DNA of 64,000 bases from Microbacterium sp. LCT-H2 (lineage in GTDB: Bacteria > Actinomycetota > Actinomycetes > Actinomycetales > Microbacteriaceae), in NCBI RefSeq assembly GCF_001866135.1, contig NZ_MODW01000004.1, positions 1-64,000 on the forward strand, read 5' to 3'. The position numbers and the translations under genes are program-made. Below, one piece after another: positions 34,583 to 43,718 of this stretch (position 1 is its first letter; the number at the start of each line of letters is the position of its first letter). The notes under the pieces were generated by a model. The model did not search any database, was not told the origin of the DNA, and was given only the letters and a program-made list of their open reading frames with translations.

Positions 34583-36388
34583 ATGACCCTCCGCTGGAAG
34601 GCCGGCGCCACTGCTGCCGCCGCCCTCACCGCACTCGTCCTCGCTGTGCCCGCTCCGGCGGCCGCCGCGACCCCCGACGTCGAGACCGTGCCCGTCACGG
34701 TCGACAGCTCCAACCAGTCCGGCTGGTGGAACCCGATCGTCGTCGACGGCGATGAGACGTACTTCGCCTACAACGTGCCCGGCTCGGTGGCCGCGAAGCA
34801 CCAGGTGAACCTGGCCGTCCGCGCCGCCGACGGCACGTGGACCTCGGGCTGCCTGCGACTGGCCACCGGGGCCTGCGCGGAGTACCTCGACGACAACGGC
34901 CACAACCAGCCGTCCATCGCGATCGACGGCGACGGGTACATCCACGCGTTCGTCTCGATGCACCACGAGCCCTGGAAGTACTTCCGCTCCACCGTGCCCT
35001 ATGACGCGACCTCACTCGTCGACGTGAGCGCCGAGATGCCCGACGCCGGGGCCGCGGTCTCCTACCCGGTCACGGCGCAGGGCGCCGACGGCGACATCTG
35101 GCTCATGGTGCGCATCGGCGCCGACCCGCAGGCTCGCCGCGACGGGGTGCTGTACCACTACGACCCCGCGGCCGGGACGTGGACCCGCGAGACGACGATC
35201 GCCGCCGCCGTGAACCACTCCTTCTATCCCGACGACCTCGAGGTCGACGCGAGCGGCAAGGTCCACGTGCTGTGGGAGTGGGGCCCGTGGCCCGCCGATC
35301 CCTACCGCCACCTCGGCTCCTACGCGGTGTACGACCCGGCCGCGGGCGGCTTCCGCGACGTCGCCGGGCAGGCGCTGCCGACCCCGATCCGCCCGGACAC
35401 CCCCGGCGCCGTCGTGTGGCGCGGCTACGAGCCCGGCGAGACCATCGGCGACGCCGTGCCGGCGGTGCAGACCGCGAAGATGGCCCTCGCCGACGGCGAG
35501 CTCGTGGGCGTGACCTACCGGTACGCGGACGAGACCGAGAACGCCTTCGACGTGCGGTGGGCGACCTGGACCGGCTCCGCCTGGACGAGCGAGACCCTCG
35601 TGGACACGGACGCCCTCGGTGGCGGCGTGCAGACCATCGCGGCGCTCGACACCCCCACCGCCGGCGGCGAGACCCGCGTCTACGCCGTGGTGTCGGTGCA
35701 GGACTGCGGCATCACCCGCAGTCAGACGGTGCTGCTGACCGCCGGGGCCTCGGGATGGACTGCCGACACCGTGGGCGATCCGGTCGTGGGCCAGCAGCGC
35801 CTCCGCGCGGCCACCCGCACCGACGGCACCGACGTCGTCTACCTCAGCGCCCCCGCTGTTCCCGGCGGAGGGACGCTCCGGCGCGCCGAGGTCCCGCGCG
35901 ACGGGCAGCCGGGGGCGACCACCCTCCCCGCCATCGTCGCCTCCCTCCGCGGCGACGCCGGCGGCGAGAACCTGGCGCTCGGCGGCACCGCGACCGCCTC
36001 GTCCCAGCTCCGCGCCGACACCGGCCCGGAGAAGGCGATCGACGGCGGCTGCACCGACGCGAGCCGGTGGATCTCGGCGACCGAGGACACCCAGCCGACC
36101 ATCACCGTCGAGTGGGACGAGGCCACGCCGCTGGACGTCGTCCGGGTGCGCAGCGGCTACACGGTCGGGCTGCCGCAGACGTCCGTGCTGCGCGACTTCA
36201 CCGTCCAGCTGCGCACCGCGAGCGGCTGGGTCACGGTCGGCACCGTCACCGGCAACACCCAGACGACGGTCGTGGTCGACGCCCAGGGGCGGACGGCCGA
36301 TGCCGTGCGCCTCGTCATCACCGACCCGTCCGACTCCGCCACCGACGTCGCCCGCGTCTACGAGATCGAAGCGATCGCCGCACGCTGA
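34583..36388 (+). CDS. Secreted BNR-repeat beta-propeller protein with C-terminal F5/8-type C domain, putative polysaccharide lyase
   Basis: A 601-aa exported protein. The signal peptide ends near AAAA at residue 29. Residues about 35-450 match the BNR_4-type seven-bladed propeller. The segment DDNGHNQPSIAIDGDGYIHAFVSMHHEPWKYFRS resembles the two-histidine active-site blade of ulvan-lyase-type polysaccharide lyases. Residues about 465-600 (NLALGGTATASSQLRADTGPEKAIDGGCTDASRW...) form a discoidin/CBM32-like carbohydrate-binding domain. It follows the binding-protein gene by 11 bp. A lyase acting on a uronic-acid glycan is the leading idea; sialidase-like or non-catalytic roles are alternatives. 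Confidence 0.85.
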   Translation: MTLRWKAGATAAAALTALVLAVPAPAAAATPDVETVPVTVDSSNQSGWWNPIVVDGDETYFAYNVPGSVAAKHQVNLAVRAADGTWTSGCLRLATGACAEYLDDNGHNQPSIAIDGDGYIHAFVSMHHEPWKYFRSTVPYDATSLVDVSAEMPDAGAAVSYPVTAQGADGDIWLMVRIGADPQARRDGVLYHYDPAAGTWTRETTIAAAVNHSFYPDDLEVDASGKVHVLWEWGPWPADPYRHLGSYAVYDPAAGGFRDVAGQALPTPIRPDTPGAVVWRGYEPGETIGDAVPAVQTAKMALADGELVGVTYRYADETENAFDVRWATWTGSAWTSETLVDTDALGGGVQTIAALDTPTAGGETRVYAVVSVQDCGITRSQTVLLTAGASGWTADTVGDPVVGQQRLRAATRTDGTDVVYLSAPAVPGGGTLRRAEVPRDGQPGATTLPAIVASLRGDAGGENLALGGTATASSQLRADTGPEKAIDGGCTDASRWISATEDTQPTITVEWDEATPLDVVRVRSGYTVGLPQTSVLRDFTVQLRTASGWVTVGTVTGNTQTTVVVDAQGRTADAVRLVITDPSDSATDVARVYEIEAIAAR

Positions 36389-36425
36389 GCGGCATCACCA
36401 CCCCACCCGAAAGGAACCCATCCCC

Positions 36426-38687
36426 ATGCGCACCCAGACCGTCGAAGCCGACATCATCGTCGTCGGCGGCGGCCTCGCCGGAGTGAGCGCCGCCGTCGCG
36501 GCGGCCCGCCTCGGCCGACGTACCGTGCTGATCAACAACCGGCCGGTGCTCGGCGGCAACTCCTCCTCGGAGGTGAGGGTCTGGGTGTGCGGAGCGACCG
36601 CCCACGGCAACCAGCGGTGGGCGCGGGAGACCGGGATCATCGGCGAGATGTACCGGGAGAACCAGTTCCGCAACCCCGAGGGCAACCCCGTGTACTGGGA
36701 CGACGTGGTGCTCGACATCGTGCGCCGCGAGCCCAACCTCACGCTGTTCCTCAACACGGAGGTGCTCGAAGCCGAGGCCACCGGCCCCGACGACGCCCGT
36801 CGGGTCCGGTCGGTCACCGGCTGGACGATGGGCTCGGAGATCCGCACCGTCTTCCGCGGGCCGCTCTTCCTCGACTGCACGGGGGACGGCCTGGTCGGAC
36901 GGCTCGTCGGCGCCCGGCACCGGCTGGGCAAGGAGAGCCGCAGCGAGTTCGGCGAGGACTGGGCGCCCGAGCAGCCCGTGCGCGAGTTCCTCGGCTCGAC
37001 GCTCCTCTTCTACACGAAGGATCTCGGGCACCCGGTGAAGTACGTCGCGCCGGAGAGCGCGAAGGACATCTCGACCACCCCGATCCCCTCGTCGCGCATC
37101 ATTCGCAGCGGCGACAGCGGCGCGCACTACTGGTGGATCGAGTGGGGCGGCACGCTCGACATCGTCGACGACAACGAGGCGATCCGCGACGAGCTGCGGT
37201 CGGTGATCCTCGGCATCTGGGACCACATCAAGAACTCCGGCGAGTTCGACGCCGACAACCTGACCCTGGAGTGGATCGGCAACATCCCCGGCAAGCGCGA
37301 GTACCGTCGCTTCATCGGCGACTACACGCTGCGTCAGCAGGACATCCTGGAGCAGACGTCGTTCGACGACGGCGTCGCGTTCGGCGGCTGGTCCATCGAC
37401 CTCCACCCCGCCGAGGGCATGTACGCGACGGGGGCGGGCGCGGTGCAGCGCTTCTCGGACGGCGTCTTCGAAATCCCGTTCCGCTCGCTGTACTCCGTCA
37501 ACGTCGACAACCTGCTCATGGCGGGCCGCGACATCTCGGCCACGCACATCGCCTTCGGTGCCGCCAGGGTGATGGCCACGTGCGCGGCGATGGGCGAGGC
37601 CGCGGGCACCGCCGCCGCCCTCTGCTACGCGCACGACGCCACGCCCCGCGAGCTGTACGAGCACCATCGTGCGGAACTCCGCCAGACGCTGCTCCGCGCC
37701 GACGCCTCCCTCATCGGCGTCGCGAACGAGGACGCCGCCGACCGCGCCCGCACCGCTGCCGTCACCGCATCGAGCACCCTGCGCACGATCGGCACCCCGG
37801 AGAGCACCGTGGCCGCGGCGACCCCGCACGCCCTGACGGACGACCTCGGCATCGTCGTCCCCGTGCACCCGCGCCTCGACACGACCGAGCTGCTGCTCAG
37901 CGCCGAGGCCGACACGCAGGTCACGGTGGAGGTCTGGTCCACCGGCCGTCCGCAGAACATCGTGCCCGCGGTGCTCGAGCACCGCACCGTGATCGACGTC
38001 CCCGCCGGGGGTCCGTCCTGGGTGCGGGCGGAGACGCCTTTCGCCCCGGAAGACCCGCAGAACGCGATCATCGTGCTCCGCGCGAACCCGCAGGTGCAGG
38101 TGCAGCTCGCCACCGAGCTCCCACCAGGGGTGCTCACCCTCGTGCACCGGGTCGACAACGACGACCGGAACGTGCAGGTCGACCGCGACGGCCTCCTCGT
38201 GCAGTGGCCGACCAAGCCGCTGCGCGGACGGGTGCCCGCGTTCCGCACGAGCCCGGACTCCGAGGCCGTCGCCCCGGAGCGCGCCGTCTCCGGGTACAAC
38301 CGCCCGTTCGGCGGACCGCACCTGTGGGCGTCCGCCCCGGAGGCCGAGGGCCCGCAGTGGTTGCGCCTGGACTGGGAGCAGCCGGTCACGGCCTCCGAGA
38401 TCCGCCTGGTGTTCGACGACGACGTGGACCTCGAGCTCAACACCCTGCATCACCACCGGAGCCCCGACGAGGTGCTGCCCCAGCTCGTCCGCGACTACCG
38501 GGTCGAGGTGCAGCAGGCGGGTTCCGAGGAGTGGCGCACCGTGGCGGAGGAGCGGGACAACCGCCATCGCCTGCGGGTGCATCCGCTGCCGGACGACCTC
38601 GGCGCCCTCACGGCCGCCCGCCTCGTGGTGGAGCGGACGAACGGCGTCGCGGAGGCACGCGTGATCGCGTTCCGAGTGCAATCGTGA
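36426..38687 (+). CDS. FAD-dependent oxidoreductase with C-terminal carbohydrate-binding-like domain
   Basis: A 753-aa protein of the FAD_oxidored family. The dinucleotide motif IIVVGGGLAGVSAAVAAARLGRRTVLI is at the N-terminus; LFLDCTGDGLVGRLVGA and NLLMAGRDISATHIAFGAARVMATCAAMGEAAGTAAAL are typical FAD contacts. The last ~140 residues (LWASAPEAEGPQWLRLDWEQPVTASEIRLVFDD) look like a discoidin-type domain. There is no signal peptide, so the enzyme seems cytosolic. Family members are common in polysaccharide-utilisation loci but their reactions are unknown. It lies 37 bp after the BNR gene. Confidence 0.88.
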   Translation: MRTQTVEADIIVVGGGLAGVSAAVAAARLGRRTVLINNRPVLGGNSSSEVRVWVCGATAHGNQRWARETGIIGEMYRENQFRNPEGNPVYWDDVVLDIVRREPNLTLFLNTEVLEAEATGPDDARRVRSVTGWTMGSEIRTVFRGPLFLDCTGDGLVGRLVGARHRLGKESRSEFGEDWAPEQPVREFLGSTLLFYTKDLGHPVKYVAPESAKDISTTPIPSSRIIRSGDSGAHYWWIEWGGTLDIVDDNEAIRDELRSVILGIWDHIKNSGEFDADNLTLEWIGNIPGKREYRRFIGDYTLRQQDILEQTSFDDGVAFGGWSIDLHPAEGMYATGAGAVQRFSDGVFEIPFRSLYSVNVDNLLMAGRDISATHIAFGAARVMATCAAMGEAAGTAAALCYAHDATPRELYEHHRAELRQTLLRADASLIGVANEDAADRARTAAVTASSTLRTIGTPESTVAAATPHALTDDLGIVVPVHPRLDTTELLLSAEADTQVTVEVWSTGRPQNIVPAVLEHRTVIDVPAGGPSWVRAETPFAPEDPQNAIIVLRANPQVQVQLATELPPGVLTLVHRVDNDDRNVQVDRDGLLVQWPTKPLRGRVPAFRTSPDSEAVAPERAVSGYNRPFGGPHLWASAPEAEGPQWLRLDWEQPVTASEIRLVFDDDVDLELNTLHHHRSPDEVLPQLVRDYRVEVQQAGSEEWRTVAEERDNRHRLRVHPLPDDLGALTAARLVVERTNGVAEARVIAFRVQS

Positions 38688-38755
38688 CGGAGGGCGCTAA
38701 CGTGAAGGGCATCCGTCGACCCGGCGGAGACCGTCGTCCCTCCAGGAGGCCGCAG

Positions 38756-39643
38756 GTGACCACCTCGCCCGGCGGCCGCGTGCTCCCCGTCGCGCGCGCC
38801 ACCCGCACGGGACTCATCGCGCTCGCGGTGCCGCATCTGGAGGAGCCGTACTTCGCGGAGCTCGGCTCGCGCATCGTCCGCGGCGCCGACGATCGGGGCC
38901 TGGCGGTGCTCATCGTGCAGACCGAGGGCGATCACGGCCGCGAGATCGACGTCGCCAACGGCGTCGGCCTGCCGCCCATCGACGGGCTCATCCACATCCC
39001 GCGCTCGCTCACGGTCGCCGACCTCACGCGCCGCACCTCCCCCGGGCCGCTCGTGCTGCTGGGCGAGCACATCCAGGTGAGCCCGTTCACGCACGTCACG
39101 ATCGACAACCGCGCCGCCGCCTACACCGCCACCGAGCATCTGGTGGCGGTGGGGTGCCGTCGCATCGGCTTCGTCGGACGCCGCGACGCCCGCCCCTCGG
39201 ACGCCGCCGACCGCCGGCATGCGGGGTATCTGGAGGCCCTGGCGGCCGCCGGCATCCCGGCTGACCCCGCGCTCACCGCGCAGGTCGACGCCTTCACGGC
39301 GGAGGAGGGTGAGCGCGTGGCGGGCGCCATGGCCACCGCGATCCCCGATCTCGACGGCATCGTCTGCTCGAACGACTCGGTCGCCCTCGGTGCGCTGGCC
39401 GCTCTCCAGGCCCAGGGGCGGAGCGTGCCGGGCGACGTCGCCGTCGTCGGCATCGACGACATCCGGGCCGCGCGCTTCGCCGTGCCCGCCCTCAGCACCA
39501 TCGCCCCCGACCACGCCCGCCTCGTGGACGCGGCGTTCACGGAGCTCGAACGGCAGATCGCCGCGCCGCCGGGGGCGGATCTGCCGGTGCGGCATGTGAC
39601 GGTCGGCGCCCGGCTGATCCCGCGGGCGAGCACGGCCCGATGA
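38756..39643 (+). CDS. LacI-type sensor protein lacking its helix-turn-helix
   Basis: A 295-aa protein that matches the periplasmic-binding-like core of LacI/PurR regulators from RTGLIALAVPHLEEPYFAELGSRIVRGADDRG through VAVVGIDDIRAARFAVPALSTIAPD. The normal ~60-residue DNA-binding domain is absent. The preceding oxidoreductase gene ends at 38687, leaving no room for it, and no frame in between encodes one. The GTG at 38756 follows a perfect AGGAGG at 38744-38749; GTGs at 38684 and 38702 are alternative starts. It may be a sensor acting through another protein, or a truncated relic. Confidence 0.8.
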   Translation: MTTSPGGRVLPVARATRTGLIALAVPHLEEPYFAELGSRIVRGADDRGLAVLIVQTEGDHGREIDVANGVGLPPIDGLIHIPRSLTVADLTRRTSPGPLVLLGEHIQVSPFTHVTIDNRAAAYTATEHLVAVGCRRIGFVGRRDARPSDAADRRHAGYLEALAAAGIPADPALTAQVDAFTAEEGERVAGAMATAIPDLDGIVCSNDSVALGALAALQAQGRSVPGDVAVVGIDDIRAARFAVPALSTIAPDHARLVDAAFTELERQIAAPPGADLPVRHVTVGARLIPRASTAR

Positions 39644-39654
39644 CGGCGGCGGAC

Positions 39655-40464
39655 TCAATCCGCGAGGGCCGTCGCGAGAGCACGCTCGTCGCCGCCGTCC
39701 CGCGGCGCGACGTGCAGGGTGCCGACGTGGGCCGCGAGCAGCTCCCGCGCGCCGTCGTCGAGGCCGTCGTCGGTGACCAGGCGGTCGATGTCGCTGAGAT
39801 CGGCGACGGTCGTGAGCCCGACCACGCCCCAGCGGGTGTGCTCCGCGAGGACGACGACCTCACGCCCCGCAGCCATGAGCGCCCGGTTGGTCTCGGCCTC
39901 CAGCAGGTTCATGGTCGTGATGCCGGCCTGCTCGTCGAGGCCGTGAGCGTCGAGGAACACGAGGTCGCAGTGCAGGTGCTCCAGGGCGCGGACCGCGACC
40001 GGCCCGACGAGGGCCTGAGAGGGCGTGCGCACGCCCCCGGTGAGCACGACCGTCTGCGTGTACGGGGCGTCGGCGCGGTCCGGTGGCGAGAACAGGTCGG
40101 AGACCGGCAGGGCGTTCGTGACGATCGTGAGCTCGGGAACGCGCACGAGCTCCCGTGCGAGCGCCAGGGCCGTGGGTCCGCCGGAGATGCCGACCGCCAT
40201 GCCGGGCTCCACGAGGTCCGAGGCCGCCGCGACGATCGCCCGCCGTTCGGCCGAGGCCGCCGGAGCCGGAACCAGACGTTGGAGGCCCCGCGCCCGCACG
40301 CCGCCGCGGATGCGCTCGACCGCGCCCTCCTCGGCCAGCTGGTCGATGTCGCGCCGCACGGTCATCTCGCTCACCTGCAGCGTGGCCGCGAGCTCGCCGA
40401 TGGAGGCGGTACCGCGATCGCGGGTCAGGGCGAGGATGCGCTCGCGGCGTTCCGTGACCAGCAC
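39655..40464 (-). CDS. DeoR-family transcriptional regulator
   Basis: A 269-aa sugar regulator. The N-terminal HTH is RRERILALTRDRGTASIGELAATLQVSEMTVRRDIDQLAEEGAVERIRGG, the DeoR signature. The C-terminal DeoRC domain has the sugar-phosphate-binding blocks GMAVGISGGPTALALARELV and VFLDAHGLDEQAGITTMNLLEAETNRALM. It begins with GTG after AAGGAG. It is divergent from the CE7 esterase gene (80-bp gap), which it may control. Inducers of this family are usually phosphorylated sugars. Confidence 0.93.
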   Translation of the reverse strand: MLVTERRERILALTRDRGTASIGELAATLQVSEMTVRRDIDQLAEEGAVERIRGGVRARGLQRLVPAPAASAERRAIVAAASDLVEPGMAVGISGGPTALALARELVRVPELTIVTNALPVSDLFSPPDRADAPYTQTVVLTGGVRTPSQALVGPVAVRALEHLHCDLVFLDAHGLDEQAGITTMNLLEAETNRALMAAGREVVVLAEHTRWGVVGLTTVADLSDIDRLVTDDGLDDGARELLAAHVGTLHVAPRDGGDERALATALAD

Positions 40465-40544
40465 GCGGTCTCCTTCCGATGGAGCCTCCAGTCTGCCACG
40501 CACCCCCGCCCGTCCCACTCCCGGAACAGGATCCCTCAGCCCGC

Positions 40545-41519
40545 ATGACCTTCCCCGAGCCCTACGCCACCTGGTTCCCCGATGCCGCGTTCGACGGCAG
40601 CTATGGGCGGACCGAAGCCGACCTCCGTGCTGCCCGGCCGGTACCCGCGCCGCCCGGGTTCGCCGACCGCTGGCGGCGCTGGCGGCGCGAGGCGGCCGCG
40701 ATGGACGCCGCCCCCGTCGTCCTCTCCACCTCCGAGGAGCAGGGACGCCGGGTGTCCGTCGTCGAGCATGCCGGCGTCGACGGTGTACGGCTGCGGGCCT
40801 GGGTGGTCGAGCCCCTCGACGGCCCTCCCCGCGCCGGGGTCGTGCACGGGCACGGCTACGGGGGTCGGGAGGCGGTCGATCTCGCCCGGGTGCCGGACGA
40901 CGTCGCGGCGATCTATCCCGTCGCCCGCGGGCTCGGCGTGCTGAACGCCGGTGTGGGTGCACCCGAGCCGACCCCGGAACACGTGCTCGCGGGCATCGAC
41001 GATCCGGAGCGCTACGTGCTCGGCCTCTGCGCGCGTGACCTGTGGCTGGCGGCCGACGTCCTCGTCTCGGTCGTCGGGGCGTTTCCTCTCTACTACGTCG
41101 GAGAGAGCTTCGGCGGCGGCATCGGCGCGCTCGCCCTGCCGTGGGACGACCGGTTCGTGGGGGCCACCCTCATCGTGCCGAGCTTCGGCCAGTACGACGA
41201 GCGGCTGGCGGTGCCCTGCCTGGGGAGCGGGGAGACCGTGCGTCAGCACGTGCAGCGCCACCCCGAGGCCCGCGAAGTGCTGCGCTGGTTCGACTCCTCC
41301 ACCGCGATCGGGTTCACGGAGGTGCCGGTCCGCGTGGAGGCGGCCCTGTGGGACCAGTACGTGCCGCCGCAGGGGCAGTTCGCGGTCGCCGCCGGGGCCC
41401 GTGACCTCGACCTGGCAGTGCTTCCCGCCGGTCACGCCGAGTACCCGGGGTCGGCGGAGGTGACGGCGAGCGCCATCCGCGGCGGGCGCGCGCACCTGGA
41501 GCGCGTGCTCGCCGGCTGA
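40545..41519 (+). CDS. Acetylxylan esterase family (CE7) deacetylase
   Basis: A 324-aa alpha/beta hydrolase. The nucleophile elbow is YYVGESFGGGIGAL, and the likely catalytic histidine lies in VLPAGHAEYPG. The length and the N-terminal layout (ATWFPDAAFDGSYGRTEADLRAARPVPAPPGFADRW) fit the CE7 cephalosporin-C deacetylase/acetyl xylan esterase group, which is intracellular and removes acetyl groups from imported oligosaccharides. There is no signal peptide. It stands alone, divergent from deoR. The start is the ATG giving MTFPEPYATWF; a longer frame overlaps the deoR promoter. Confidence 0.88.
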   Translation: MTFPEPYATWFPDAAFDGSYGRTEADLRAARPVPAPPGFADRWRRWRREAAAMDAAPVVLSTSEEQGRRVSVVEHAGVDGVRLRAWVVEPLDGPPRAGVVHGHGYGGREAVDLARVPDDVAAIYPVARGLGVLNAGVGAPEPTPEHVLAGIDDPERYVLGLCARDLWLAADVLVSVVGAFPLYYVGESFGGGIGALALPWDDRFVGATLIVPSFGQYDERLAVPCLGSGETVRQHVQRHPEAREVLRWFDSSTAIGFTEVPVRVEAALWDQYVPPQGQFAVAAGARDLDLAVLPAGHAEYPGSAEVTASAIRGGRAHLERVLAG

Positions 41520-41567
41520 CGCCCGTCGCGCGCGCGTCCTCCTCCGCGCAGGAGAGCACTGGACGCA

Positions 41568-41606
41568 ACCTGTCATAACAGGTACAGTAAGCTTGTCATT
41601 ACAGGT
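41568..41606. promoter_or_regulatory. Twin ACCTGTNATNACAGGT operators before the isomerase/kinase operon
   Basis: ACCTGTCATAACAGGT (41568-41583) is a 16-bp palindrome with 14 matching positions. A second copy, GCTTGTCATTACAGGT, follows 23 bp later (41591-41606). The outer flanks CGCAACCTGT and ACAGGTTGCG are themselves inverted. Related sites occur at 51296, 62364 and 62391. This defines a regulon; the HutC-type GntR at 63844 is the best candidate regulator. Confidence 0.7.
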
Positions 41607-41642
41607 TGCGCGACGACGCAGCACCCGTTTCGAGGAGCATGG

Positions 41643-42218
41643 ATGCCCGAGTACCAGACCCCGCCGATCTCCCCGATGGCGATCGCCTTGGACGCCGAGA
41701 AGCTGACGCTCTCCCCCGAAGGCCCCACGCTGACCCGGCGGATGTCCGACCTCGAGGGCCTGTTCCGCGACCACGACGCGTGGGCGACCGCCGCCGCGGG
41801 CGACGACCCGATCGTCTACACGGTCGTCAGCTCCCCGGTCCCCGAGATCGAGCGGGAGCTGCCGCAGTCGATCACCACGATCATGCCCGGCGACACGGGC
41901 GGCGAGCTCTGGATGACCAAGGGCCACCAGCACCCCGACCACCAGGGCGAGATCTACCTCGCGCTGCACGGCCGCGGCGGGCTGCTCATGTTCGACGGCG
42001 AGCGCACCGAATGGCTCGACATGCTCCCGGGCACCATCGGCTACATCCCGCCGGGCTGGGCGCACCGCTCCGTGAACACGGGGGACGAGCCGTACTCCTT
42101 CCTCGCCGTGTACCCCGGCGGCGCCGGCCACGACTACGGCTGGGTGCTGGAGCACGGCATGGGCTCGCGGGCGTTCCGCGCGGAGTCCGGCGTCGACCTG
42201 CGCCCCTACGCGGAATAG
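41643..42218 (+). CDS. Cupin-type sugar-phosphate isomerase (glucose-6-phosphate isomerase family)
   Basis: A 191-aa cupin related to archaeal-type phosphoglucose isomerases. Metal ligands are clear: the pattern TKGHQHPDHQGEIYLALHGRGG (two His and a Glu) and the distal His in GYIPPGWAHRSVN. It heads an operon with an FGGY kinase, so its substrate may be an unusual aldose or ketose phosphate rather than glucose 6-phosphate, since an ordinary Pgi should exist elsewhere. The two operators upstream show it is induced with the ribose-type transporter and ribokinase. Confidence 0.9.
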   Translation: MPEYQTPPISPMAIALDAEKLTLSPEGPTLTRRMSDLEGLFRDHDAWATAAAGDDPIVYTVVSSPVPEIERELPQSITTIMPGDTGGELWMTKGHQHPDHQGEIYLALHGRGGLLMFDGERTEWLDMLPGTIGYIPPGWAHRSVNTGDEPYSFLAVYPGGAGHDYGWVLEHGMGSRAFRAESGVDLRPYAE

Positions 42219-42227
42219 GCTCCGGCC

Positions 42228-43718
42228 ATGATCATCGCCCACGACCTCGGTACCACCGGGAACAAGGCGTCCCTGCACCACGACGACGGCCGCCTGATCG
42301 CCGCGGTCACCGTGCCCTACCCGGCCCACTTCGCGGCGGGCGGCGTCGCCGAGCAGGACCCGGCCGACTGGTGGCACGCGGTCGTCACGGCGACCCGCGA
42401 CCTCCTCTCGCGCACCGGCACCGCCGCTGCGGAGGTCGCCGGCCTCGTGGTCAGCGGACAGATGATGGGCGCCGTGCTGCTCGACGCCGACGGCGAGCCC
42501 GCACGACCGGCCATCATCTGGGCCGACACCCGCGCCGGCGTCCAGCAGCGCGAGCTCGAGGCGGCGGTCGGCGCCGAGCGCGCCTACGGGATCCTCGGCC
42601 ACCGTCTGAACCCCACCTACTCGATCGAGAAGATCATGTGGGTGCGCGACAACGAACCCGAGGTGTGGGAGCGCGTGCGCCGGGTGTGCGTCGCCAAGGA
42701 TTTCATCGTGCTGCGGCTGACCGGGCGGCTCGCCACGGACCGCTCGGACGCGTCCGGCACCAACGCCTACGACCAGGTCGCGGGCACGTGGTCCCCGGAG
42801 ATCCTCGCCGCGGCGCGGCTGGACCCCGCCCTGTTCCCCGAGATCCTGGAGTCGACGCAGATCGCGGGACCGCTCACGCCCGCCGCGGCCGAGGCGCTCG
42901 GACTGCACACGGGCGTCCAGGTCGTGATGGGCGGGGGCGACGGACCGCTCGCCGCGGTCGGCTCCGGCGTCGTGGCCCCGGAGGACGGCGCCTACGTGTG
43001 CCTCGGCACCTCCTCGTGGATCTCCTTCGCGGCGGACGCCCCGCTGCACGACCCCGCGATGCGGACCTTCACGTTCGACAACGTCGTCCCCGCGTCCTTC
43101 GTGCCGACCGCGACCATGCAGGCCGGCGGCGCCTCGGTGCAGTGGATCGCCGAAGCCCTCTCCGTCGACCCCGCGCACCCCGAGACGGGGCGCCTCGTCG
43201 CCGAGGCCGCGAGCGACATCGACACCGACGACCTCTACTTCCTCCCCTACCTGCTCGGCGAGCGCTCCCCGCTGTGGGACCCGGATGCGCGCGGGGCCTT
43301 CGTCGGCCTCGCCCGCCACCACGGGCGGGCCCACCTCGTGCGCGCGGTCCTGGAGGGGACGGCGTTCAACCTCCTCACCTGCATCCAGGCGTTCCGGGAG
43401 GCCGGCGCGACGATCGACCGCATCGACGCCGTCGGCGGCGGGGCGCAGAGCGACGTCTACCTCGCCGTCCTCGCCGACGTGTGGGGCGTGCCGGTGCGAC
43501 GCCGCACGATCGTGGAGGAGGCGAACAGCCTCGGTGCCGCGGTCACGGGAGCCGTCGGCCTCGGTCTCACCGACTTCTCTGCCGCCCGGGCGCTCAGTGA
43601 GGTCACCGCCGAGTTCACGCCCGATCCGTCCCGGCATGCGGTCTACGCCGAGCGCCACGCCCGCTTCACCGACTCGTACACGGCGCTCGCGCCGTGGTTC
43701 GCGGGAAGGCCCCGCTGA
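42228..43718 (+). CDS. FGGY-family carbohydrate kinase (xylulokinase-like)
   Basis: A 496-aa two-domain sugar kinase. The N-terminal phosphate motif is IIAHDLGTTGNKASLHHDDG, with VSGQMMGAVLLDADGEPARPAIIWADTR close to xylulokinases. The ATP-site regions are AYVCLGTSSWISF and IDRIDAVGGGAQSDVYLAVLADVWGVPVRR. It is the second gene of the operon, 9 bp after the cupin isomerase. It probably phosphorylates a ketose or polyol; which one cannot be told from sequence. The next gene starts within its stop (TGATG). Confidence 0.92.
   Translation: MIIAHDLGTTGNKASLHHDDGRLIAAVTVPYPAHFAAGGVAEQDPADWWHAVVTATRDLLSRTGTAAAEVAGLVVSGQMMGAVLLDADGEPARPAIIWADTRAGVQQRELEAAVGAERAYGILGHRLNPTYSIEKIMWVRDNEPEVWERVRRVCVAKDFIVLRLTGRLATDRSDASGTNAYDQVAGTWSPEILAAARLDPALFPEILESTQIAGPLTPAAAEALGLHTGVQVVMGGGDGPLAAVGSGVVAPEDGAYVCLGTSSWISFAADAPLHDPAMRTFTFDNVVPASFVPTATMQAGGASVQWIAEALSVDPAHPETGRLVAEAASDIDTDDLYFLPYLLGERSPLWDPDARGAFVGLARHHGRAHLVRAVLEGTAFNLLTCIQAFREAGATIDRIDAVGGGAQSDVYLAVLADVWGVPVRRRTIVEEANSLGAAVTGAVGLGLTDFSAARALSEVTAEFTPDPSRHAVYAERHARFTDSYTALAPWFAGRPR

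Noticed and set aside
43694..43717. GTG start for the hydroxyacid dehydrogenase eight codons upstream
   Set aside because: It would overlap the kinase C-terminus; the ATG in TGATG coupling gives the natural start MGVILVTSRSF.
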